Source of the DNA: Numida meleagris
Taxonomy: Eukaryota > Chordata > Aves > Galliformes > Numididae
DNA: 64,000 bases
Direction: 5' to 3'
NCBI RefSeq assembly: GCF_002078875.1
Contig: NC_034411.1
Location: 4,119,297 to 4,183,296 of the forward strand
Shown: in pieces, positions 23,637-32,019 of the stretch
How positions within the stretch are numbered: position 1 is the stretch's first letter
How the letters are laid out: the number at the start of each line of letters is the position of its first letter
Made by a program: the position numbers and the translations under genes
The notes under the pieces: generated by a model
The model's database searches: none
Seen by the model: the letters and a program-made list of their open reading frames with translations, nothing else
Told to the model about the DNA's origin: nothing

Positions 23637-24060
23637 GTCCCTCCCTATAGCCCCCCACAGACCCCTATAGCCCCATATCCCCCTGTATCTTCCCCATAGC
23701 CCCCTGTAGCCACAGACCCACTATAGTCCCGGGATCTGGAGGGGCTTAGGGGGCACGGGGTCCCTGATCTGTCCCAAATCCACGGCCCATCTCACAGACA
23801 TCCCAAATCCATATTCCCAATCTGTATCGCCATATCCATATACCCAATAGCCATCCCATATCCATACCCCCACATTCCATTCCCATTCCCATCCCATATC
23901 CCATCCCATATCCCATCCCATATCCATGTCAATATTTATATCACATCCCATATCCATTCCCTATCCTTAACCCATCCCATTATCATCTCAAACCCATTCC
24001 GTATCCATATCCCATCCCAAACCCAGCCCATATTCTTCCCGTATCCATCCCATCCCCCCA
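23637..24060. repeat. CCCATATCC-type minisatellite
   Basis: The stretch begins with CCCCTATAGCC units (23640-23720) and, from about 23810, becomes irregular repeats of ATCCCATATCC and related 6-11 bp words. It borders the CpG-rich block on its right. Confidence 0.8.
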
Positions 24061-24440
24061 CCCCTGTGGGGTCGGGGCCACGCAGGGTTCCTTCCCCTGT
24101 CCCGGTGCTGTTCTCCCACACACTTCCGGCGCCGCTGTCCTCAGCACCCGCTCCCGTTGTGCCGCGGTTCCGTCTCGGTGCTGCCCGGACAGCTCCGGCG
24201 CACGGCGATCCCATACAGGGCGGCCCGGGCTGCGGGAGCAGCGCTCTGTGAGGAGAGAACCATGCGGCCTCGAGCCGGCTCCGAAAGGCCGCTCGCGCGC
24301 ACTGCGGCTCAGCCAATCAGAGCCAGCAGCGCTGCCACTGACCAATGAGAGACCGGGGCCGGTACGTACTGCCGCTGACCAATGAGAGGCCGGGGCGGGC
24401 CGGCACGGGGTCGTTGCTGTGCAACGAGTGGAGCAGGAGT
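24060..24440. promoter_or_regulatory. CpG-rich promoter-like block with three CCAAT boxes and an X-box-like palindrome
   Basis: This is one of the few CpG-dense stretches in the window. It holds CCAAT at 24313-24317, 24342-24346 and 24379-24383 (the last two within the near-identical phrase CTGACCAATGAGAG.CCGGGGC). Next come GGGGCGGG and a perfect palindrome TCGTTGC-TGT-GCAACGA at 24411-24427, close to an RFX X-box. NF-Y CCAAT boxes beside an X-box are typical of ciliary and MHC-II-like promoters. No TATA box or first coding exon is evident on either strand; it could serve the minus-strand ZC3H11A-like gene about 7.6 kb away or a transcript now lost in the repeats. Confidence 0.55.
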
Positions 24441-24529
24441 GGGGCGAAGGTCGGTGTGGGGCTGTGGCTGTGCAGAGCCTGGCGTGCTGGTGGCTGGGGG
24501 CAGCGCAGAGCAGAGCAGGCGCCCCAAAG

Positions 24530-26805
24530 TTCAGGCAAAGGTGGCAGGGGGATCCCAAGAGCAGCAAAAAGGTGGCAAGGGGGTCCCAAGAGCAGCGAAC
24601 AGGCAGCAAGGTTCTCCAAAAAAAAACAGAAAGAAGGTGGCAAGGTGCCCCCAGGAGCAGCAAAAACGCAGCGAGGTGCTCCCAAGAGCAGTGCTGTATG
24701 AGCAAAGGAAGGTAAGGTGTGGTGATGAGGGAGCAAAAGGTGGTGAGGTGCATTGTAGTGGGAGCAAAGGGAGTTAAGGTAAAGTGCAGTGCTGTGGGAA
24801 CAGAAGGAACATAAGATCAGTGCTGCAGGAGCAAAGGAAGGTGAGGTAAGGTGCTGTGAACGAAAAGAAAAATTGAGGTGCTACGAAGCAAAAGGAAGTT
24901 AAGTTGTGTTGCTGCAAGAGCTAAGGAAGATGAGGTGCTGTGAAGCAAAAAGGAAGGTAAGACGCAGTGTTGCAGGTGCAAAGGAAGGTAAGCTGCAGTG
25001 CTGTGGAAGCAAAAGGAACAAAATACGTAATGCTGCAAAGCAAAAAAGGAAGGTAAGGTAAGGTGCTGTGATGCAAAAGAAAGGTAAGGTAAGGTGTTGC
25101 AAAGTGAAAGGAAGGGAAGGTACTGTGCTGTGTGAGCTAAAGAAGGTAACGTATGTTGATGGAACAGCAAAGGAAGATTAGTTGAGCTGCTGAGAAGCAA
25201 AAGGAAGGGAAGGTGGAGTAGAGTGGGAGCAAAGGAGGGTAAGCTTCATTACTGTGGCACCAAAAGAAGTTAAGGTGCAGTGCTGCAGGAGCAACAGAAG
25301 GTAAGCTGTGGTGCAGTGAGAGCAAAGAAACGGAAGGGAAGGTGCTGCAGGACCAAAAGGAACATAAGGTGAGGTGCTTCAGGACCAAATGAAAGTAAGG
25401 TAAGGTGTGGTGCAGCAGGATCAAAGGAAGGTGAGGTAAGGTCCTGTGACGCTAAAGAGGAAGGTAAGGTGAGGTGCTGGAAGTGCCAAGTAAGGTAAGG
25501 TTCATTACTGCAGCAAGAAAGGAAGGTAATGTGTGGTGCTGCAGGAGCAAAGGTAGGTGACGCAGGGTAGGATGCTGTGGGAGAAAGAAAGGTAAGGTAA
25601 GGCGCTATGCTGCATGAGCAAAGAAGTTAAGGTAAGGTAAGGTGCTGCAGGAACAAAAGGAGCATAAGGAGGGGTGCTGTGAGACCAAATTAAGTTAAGG
25701 TAAGGTAAGGCACTGTGGGTGCGAAGTAAGGTAAGGTTCATTACTGCAGCAACAAAGGAAGTTAATCCATGGTGCTGTGGGAACAAAGGAAGGTGTGATA
25801 TGGTAAGGTGCTATGGGAGCAAAATTCAGTAAGGTAAGGTACTATGCTGCATGAGCAAAGGAAATTAGGGTAAGGTAAGGTGCTGCAGGTGCAAAAGGAA
25901 CATAAGGTCAGTGCTGCGGGAGAAATGGAAAGGAGCGGTGCTGGAAGAGCAAAGGAACGTAAGTTGAGGATCTGCAAAGCAAAAGGATGGAAAGGTGAGG
26001 TGCTGCGGGAGCAAAGGAAGGTAAGGAAAGTTGAAATGCTGAGAGAGTTAAGGAAGGTAAGGTGCAATGCTACGGGAAGAAAGGAAGGTAAGATAAGGTG
26101 TGGTGCTGCAACGCAAAGGGAAGGGAGGTAAGGTGTGGTGCTTCAGGAGCAAAAGAAGTTAAAGTGCGGTGGTGTGGGAGGAAAGGGAAGGTTAGGTGCA
26201 GCACAGGGGGAGAAAGGAAAGCTTAGGTGCAGTGCTGCAGAATCAATAGGAAGGTAAGGTAAGATGCAATGCTGCAGGAGCAAAATAAGATAAGGTGAGG
26301 TGCAGCAGGAGCAAAGGAAGATAAGGAAAGCTGCACTGCTGCAGGAGCAAAGGTAGGTAAAGTGCAGTGCTGTAGGAGCAAATGAAAGAAAGGTGCGTTT
26401 CTACAGGAACAAAGGAAGGTAAGGTGTGTGCAGTGCTACAGGACCAAAAGAAATGTAAGGTGTGATGTGCTGTGGGAGCAAAGGAAGGTAAGGGGCGGTG
26501 CTGCAGGCACAAAAGGAACATACGGCGAGGTACTGCGGGACCAAATGAAGCTAAGGCAAGGTGTAGTGCTGCAGGAGCAGAGGAAGGTAAGGTATAAAGC
26601 TAGGGGTGCAAAGGAATGTAAGGTGTGGTGTTGCAGGCGAAAAGGAAGGCAAGGTGCTGTGAAGGAAAAGGAAAGTAAGTTGAGGTGCAGCAAAGCAAAA
26701 GGAAGACAAGGTGCGATACTGCGGGAGTAGGGGAAAGTAAAGTAAGGTGCTATGCTGTGGGAGCAAAGAAAGATAAGGCAAAGTAAGGTGCTGCAGGAGC
26801 ATTTC
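24530..26805 (+). repeat. G-rich minisatellite array, GGTAAGGTGCTGCAGGAGCAAAGGAA type
   Basis: About 2.2 kb of diverged units of roughly 25-45 bp. The left end has longer CAAGAGCAGCAAAAAGGTGGCAAGG units; the rest is built from GTAAGGTG, CTGCAGGAGCAAA and GGAAG words. Each unit on this strand carries an AAGGTAAG word, and on the opposite strand CCTTTGCTCCTGCAG. The right end passes without a break into a minus-strand retroviral fragment. It is not a CRISPR array: units are not separated by unique spacers. Confidence 0.9.
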
Positions 26806-27460
26806 CATTTCTGTCCTTCCACAGGAGCAACTGCCACGGATACTGGTGCCTCCTGTGCTTGCTCAGGTTTAGCCCGGGGGCTTCCCCCTCTGGTTCGAAT
26901 CTCAGCCGGGAAACTCTCTCTCTCTCAAGAACAGTATTGTATAGAGCTCGATAAGCACAAGCCAGGCCCCAAGTAAGTTGTGCCTCCTCAGATCTGCCTA
27001 GGCCACGCCATCCTTGACTCAAAAACTGACCGAGCTTCTCGGGATCCCACAGGTGTTCAAGGGTGAAATCCCATGACACCGGGGGTCCCCATGTTTCTAA
27101 GGTCTTCCCTAGGCCTCTCCATATTCCCTGCCACTCAGCATTTCCCGGTTTGGGGGAAGGCTTCCTCCACAAAATGTAAATTATTATTAGGAGGAAAACA
27201 TGCACAGCAATTGATATCATGATTGTTAGATTGAAATTCCAAAGGTGCGTAAGGAACTGAGAGGAGAACCTGGAAGCCAGCCTCACCACGGTGCTGTTTG
27301 TAAAACTAGCCACTCCCTCCGGGAGGTGCAAGCACCAGGCCGGTATCTCCATCAACGCCATTATGTAGTTATATGTACACACAACTCCAATGCAGAACAT
27401 GATAGCCTTAACCAGAAACCAGTATGTTCCGAGGAACATGATGACCGTTAAGCCTTTATG
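26806..27460 (-). CDS. Upstream-of-gag ORF with two hydrophobic segments (retroviral, partial)
   Basis: A frame stays open across the whole retroviral fragment and through its left end. The first ATG lies near 27438. After it come a hydrophobic N-terminal stretch (residues about 5-30) and a middle region. A second strong hydrophobic segment of about 24 residues follows, ending in a basic stop-transfer-like YILWRKP, then a long hydrophilic C-terminal part. In the main provirus the end of the same frame is visible at 30752-30892 (stop TAG), overlapping in another frame the DNA before gag ATG 30940. I do not recognise the protein; a leader membrane protein, a remnant of another gene, or an extension of Gag are all possible. 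No zinc finger or enzyme motif is seen. Confidence 0.5.
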
Positions 27461-27515
27461 CTTTACTAAATATATCAAAATGAGGCTAGTAGAATTACGT
27501 GTTTATGGTTATTTT
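26806..27515 (-). mobile_element. Fragment of the same endogenous retrovirus, minus strand, 5' internal region
   Basis: The left end (26806-26905) is nearly identical to 30752-30848 of the provirus, just upstream of gag, and stops abruptly at the minisatellite. The right end (about 27470-27507) matches 36 bp of the LTR (29770-29803 region, ...CATTTTGATATATTTAGTAAA) and then leaves homology. The middle supplies sequence that in the main provirus is hidden by the gap at 29982-30751. It is thus a separate partial copy in opposite orientation. Confidence 0.8.
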
Positions 27516-28349
27516 GACTGTACCTCAAACTTTAGTGTTTCGTAACTGAATCTGGATAAATACTTTAACAGATGAGATTTGATCTTGAGGATATGAGTTT
27601 CTGTGTACTAGGAAGAGATGGCATATATTGAGCTATCAGAAACAGAGCTAAATGTCAAAGGAAGCTAGTAGTAGAGACAACTGCAAGACAGAAATGTTGA
27701 TCATTGCATGGAAGTTCTCTGATTGCAATAGAAAACCAAGCCTTACAGATTTGCAGTTCCTGTGCCACTCTTTTAAATAATGGTGGTATTTGAAAAGTTC
27801 TAGCCTTCCTTTAAGATGTTCTGGGTATCATTATGTTAATTTATAATGTAGGTGCCAAAAATTGTCTCCATATTAAGCTGCCTCATCATCTAGATGTTTT
27901 TCACTAATTTTTGTTCTTTGCAGTAGGCATCACAGGCGAGACTGCATTGGAAAGTGAACATGCTGCTACTTTGGAAAATCAAACAACTCCTGGGGAGAAG
28001 GCTACAGGACCCTGCAGGTTTCTTCTACATCTGCCTGGGGCATTAGCAGTAATGCTGAAGATGAGAGGCCGGAAGACACTCAGATGGAAGTTAAAATTCA
28101 AAACATTGAAGTATGAACAAAGTCTTTAGAAAAGTTTTTGTCACTAAATTAATAGAATTATTCTCACACCACTAAGACATGACTATTTTCACTTTGTGAG
28201 GAATAAAACATACAGCAGCAGAAACACTGACTCTGTGAGTCTGAGTCTGTGCCTCAAATCTTTTCTTGCAGTGTCTGAGGCACAGACTCAGATATGAACA
28301 ATCCAAATCATTTATTACAGGTTCTAACATCCCTTATATACATTCACAA
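27516..28349. other. Non-repetitive spacer between the two inverted minisatellite arrays
   Basis: About 0.8 kb with no recognised gene. A 72-codon plus-strand frame at 27911-28129 has no similarity that I can name. The right part holds the inverted repeat at 28240-28292. Confidence 0.45.
28240..28292. other. Perfect inverted repeat, 17-bp arms, 19-nt loop
   Basis: Arms TCTGAGTCTGTGCCTCA (28240-28256) and TGAGGCACAGACTCAGA (28276-28292). It lies at the edge of the right-hand array, in the spacer between two arrays of opposite orientation. Confidence 0.85.
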
Positions 28350-29481
28350 GTTTTCTCTTTTAACTTTCCCACCTTACCTTCCTTTCTTCCCACAGCACTA
28401 CACCTTACATTCCTTTGCTCCTGCAGAAATGCACCTTACCTTACCTTACCTTACCTTCATTACATCCCACAGCACCTCACCTTATGTTCCTTTGGATCCT
28501 GCACCTCCTTACCTTACCTTACCTTATTTTCCTTTCCTCCTGCAGCACCACACCTTACCATCCTTTGCTCCTGCAGCACCACACAGCACCGCACCTTCCT
28601 TTCCTCCTGCAGAAACACACCTTACTTTCATTTGCTCCTGGAGCACCGCAGCTCACCTTCCTTTGCCTCCACAGCACCACACTTTACCTTCCTGGACTCT
28701 TGCAGCAGGGCACCTTACCTTCCTGTGGCTTAGCAGCACCTCATCTTACCTTCCTTTCTTGCGTCACACCAACTTACCTTACCTGCCATTGCTCCCGCAA
28801 CATTGCATCTTTCCTTACCTTCCTTCGCTCCTATAGAACTGCACCTTACCTTCCATTCCTTAGCCAGGACCGTCCCTTACCTTCCTTCTGCTTCACAGAA
28901 TCGCACCTTATGGACCTCCTGCTTCTGCAGCACCACACCTTGCCTTCCTTTCCTAACACAGCACTGCACCTCAACTCCTTTTGCTCCTGCACCACAGCAC
29001 CTCCTCTCCCTTTCTTCCTGTACCATTGCACCTTTCCTTCCATTACTCCCACACCATTTCAGCTTTCCTTATCTTCCTTTGCACCTGCAGCTTTGCAGCT
29101 CACCTTCCTTTCTTCCCGCTGCACTGCACCACACCTTCCTTTGCTCTTGCAGCAGCGCACCTTACCTCCTCTTTGCTCCCACTGCACCTTAGCTCACTTT
29201 CCTTTGCTCCCACAGCACCTCACTTTATGTTCGTTTTGCTCCTGCAGCACCTTGCCTCACTTGACCTCCCCTTTGCTCCCTCAGCAATGCACCTAACCTT
29301 TCCTTTCCCCCCCAGCACTGCACCTCACCTTCCCTTTGCTCCGGCCGAATTGAAACTTTATTTACCTTCCCTGGCTCCCGCAGCATCGCACCTTACCTTC
29401 CTTAACTCCCACAGCATTACAACTTTCCTTACCTTCCTTTGCTTCGCTGCACCTCACCCTTCCATCCTTTTGCTTCGCAGA
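28350..29481 (-). repeat. Second minisatellite array, inverted relative to the first
   Basis: Units CACCTTACCTTCCTTTGCTCCTGCAG (about 25-35 bp) are the reverse complement of the array at 24530-26805. About 1.1 kb long, diverged. The array ends at ...GCTTCGCAGA exactly where the left LTR of the provirus begins. Confidence 0.9.
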
Positions 29482-29981
29482 TGTTATGGTTTTCTGATTT
29501 TTGTTGTCGGTATTCCACATCTTTACATCATGTAAAGCACAGGCAGTTAAAGAGTTAATTCCCTGGTTACTGCAAACTGCCTTTTTTGGTGTGTGGCTCT
29601 CTGAGGGGGAAGGGAGGAGGTGCACTCCCCAGGGGTCTTTGCATTGGAGGGGGGGGATGAAGCCGCGTGGGAGACGTGGGGTCTGTTCCTTCCTGCCTGG
29701 CGGAGAAAGCATGTGGTCTTCCTGCAGTTTACTGTGTAAGATTTTCAGCCTGTAAACCCTCTGTTATAATTCTACTAGCCTCATTTTGATATATTTAGTA
29801 AAATTAGTTGTTCCTCCTCAGATTGGTGCCACTGTTTTTGTGTTAGATCCGCCTATGAGTCCCCTGCTTTTCCCCTCTTCCCTTTGTTTCCCCAGGGTGC
29901 GGGTCCGCGGCTTCCCTGCCACTTTAGCCGCTGGACCGCCCAGGGCCAGCCCCTACCCACCAACAATATATATATATATAT
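29482..29981 (+). repeat. 5' LTR (3' end lost in gap)
   Basis: Starts TGTTATGGTTTT and runs parallel to 35297-35790. It includes TCGGTATTCCACATC..TACATCATGTAAAGCAC, a G-rich GAGGGGG stretch and the TGATATATTTAGTAAA box. The assembly gap begins inside the LTR, so R/U5 and the primer-binding site cannot be seen. Confidence 0.9.
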
Positions 29982-30751
29982 NNNNNNNNNNNNNNNNNNN
30001 NNNNNNNNNNNNNNNNNNNNNNNNNNNNNNNNNNNNNNNNNNNNNNNNNNNNNNNNNNNNNNNNNNNNNNNNNNNNNNNNNNNNNNNNNNNNNNNNNNNN
30101 NNNNNNNNNNNNNNNNNNNNNNNNNNNNNNNNNNNNNNNNNNNNNNNNNNNNNNNNNNNNNNNNNNNNNNNNNNNNNNNNNNNNNNNNNNNNNNNNNNNN
30201 NNNNNNNNNNNNNNNNNNNNNNNNNNNNNNNNNNNNNNNNNNNNNNNNNNNNNNNNNNNNNNNNNNNNNNNNNNNNNNNNNNNNNNNNNNNNNNNNNNNN
30301 NNNNNNNNNNNNNNNNNNNNNNNNNNNNNNNNNNNNNNNNNNNNNNNNNNNNNNNNNNNNNNNNNNNNNNNNNNNNNNNNNNNNNNNNNNNNNNNNNNNN
30401 NNNNNNNNNNNNNNNNNNNNNNNNNNNNNNNNNNNNNNNNNNNNNNNNNNNNNNNNNNNNNNNNNNNNNNNNNNNNNNNNNNNNNNNNNNNNNNNNNNNN
30501 NNNNNNNNNNNNNNNNNNNNNNNNNNNNNNNNNNNNNNNNNNNNNNNNNNNNNNNNNNNNNNNNNNNNNNNNNNNNNNNNNNNNNNNNNNNNNNNNNNNN
30601 NNNNNNNNNNNNNNNNNNNNNNNNNNNNNNNNNNNNNNNNNNNNNNNNNNNNNNNNNNNNNNNNNNNNNNNNNNNNNNNNNNNNNNNNNNNNNNNNNNNN
30701 NNNNNNNNNNNNNNNNNNNNNNNNNNNNNNNNNNNNNNNNNNNNNNNNNNN
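29982..30751. other. Assembly gap (N) inside the provirus
   Basis: Run of 770 N covering the LTR end, primer-binding site and most of the upstream-of-gag ORF. Confidence 1.
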
Positions 30752-30939
30752 GAACCAGAGGGGGAAGCCCCCGGGCTAAACCTGAGCAAGCACAGGAGGC
30801 ACCAGTATCCGTGGCAGTTGCTCCTGTGGAAGGACAGAAATGGAAACGGGTGTCCTTGCGTCTGGAATGGAAGGAAAAAGCGGAGGAGGTAGAGGAAGAT
30901 CCAGGCGAGGGGCCCTCCCCAAACCCATCGTCACCAACA

Positions 30940-32019
30940 ATGGCAACAGAAGAAAACAAGAGACATGGAGAGGATAGCGAGGAGGAAGGCGTCACTATTA
31001 CAACTGTCTGCCGACCTCTGAAAATGACCGAGATCATAGGCTCAAGAAAGGAGTTTACACGGCACCCGAACGAAACCATTGTCACCTGGATGCTTCAGTG
31101 TTGGGACAACGGGGCCAGCAGTGTGCTCCTGAATGGTAATGAAGCTCGCCAACTAGGGAGCATTGCCAGGGACGCAGCCATTGACCAAGGGATCAGTAGA
31201 TGCCTGGATGGAACCGCCACCATTTGGGAACGAGTGTTATTAGCTGTGAAGGAAAGGTATCCCTTCAAAGATGACCTCGAGCCCGAGATGAGAAAGTGGA
31301 ACACTGCTGAAAAGGGCATTCACTATTTGAGAGAAATAGCTGTGGTGGAAATGCTGTATGACCCCAGGTTTGTTCCTAACAATCCACGCCAGGACCATGA
31401 TCCCGAGAGAGTTAGAAGTATGCCAGATGTATGGCGGAAACTCACCAAAACAGCACCAGCCCAGTATGCCAGTACACTGCTAGCCACATTTGATAGATTG
31501 GAGGACCTACACAGAAGACCCCCTGTTTATGAACTGATTATTACACTCCAAAATTATGAGCAAAAACTCCCCCCAACCCACGCTTCTATTTCAGCCATCT
31601 CAGAGGTAAGAGAAAGATTGGCGAAAGTGGAGAAGAAACAGAATGGTATAGTGGAGGATGTGTCTCTCTTGATGGATTGTGACGAACCCGTAGCAGTATC
31701 AGAAACACCTGATGGAGATCAGGATGATCAGAAGAGCCTACTGAAGGAGCTGATCAAACCAATGGAAGATCATGAATGCTCCTCCTCACCCGTATCATCA
31801 AAAATCTCAGCTATCAGAGGCAGATGCCTTCCTGCTCAAGCAAATGATGGTGGCAGATCTATGGCACGCACCACCTTGTGGAGTTACTTACGCGAGCATG
31901 GAGAAGACATGAAAAAATGGCATAAAAAACCCACTCCTGTACTATGAGCATGGGTGAGAGAATTACAACACAGATTAACTACCGATGAAATTGCTGAAGT
32001 CACTAGAGGTAACCAATAG
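30940..32019 (+). pseudogene. gag: Retroviral gag, one internal stop
   Basis: The likely start is ATG 30940 (ACAATGG context), shortly after the stop of the upstream ORF (30890-30892). The frame encodes an acidic N-terminal stretch and a helical capsid-like region (for example WERVLLAVKERYPFK and AQYASTLLATFDRLEDL). A charged C-terminal part with a coiled-coil-like VRERLAKVEKKQ follows. No CCHC zinc knuckle is visible. A TGA at 31945-31947 interrupts it; the same frame then continues to TAG 32017-32019, which also lies in the pol frame. Structural protein of virus particles when intact. Confidence 0.75.

Noticed and set aside
22234..23670. 478-codon phenylalanine/serine-rich frame
   Set aside because: It is a translation of T/C-only satellite DNA and runs across an assembly gap; other frames of the same stretch are equally open.
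26750..27478. Start of the retroviral upstream ORF at 27478
   Set aside because: That start is TTG, not ATG; the first ATG is near 27438. The 5' limit of the ORF is therefore unproven.
24530..29481. CRISPR-like periodic array
   Set aside because: Units are contiguous and diverged, without unique spacers, and the genome is a bird's.
28294..29535. Several long overlapping frames rich in PYLPF-type repeats
   Set aside because: They are the same minisatellite read in three frames; no start, splice or domain evidence.
29786..31085. Very long frames on both strands through the provirus 5' half
   Set aside because: They span 770 N, which cannot contain known stops; only the parts outside the gap were used.
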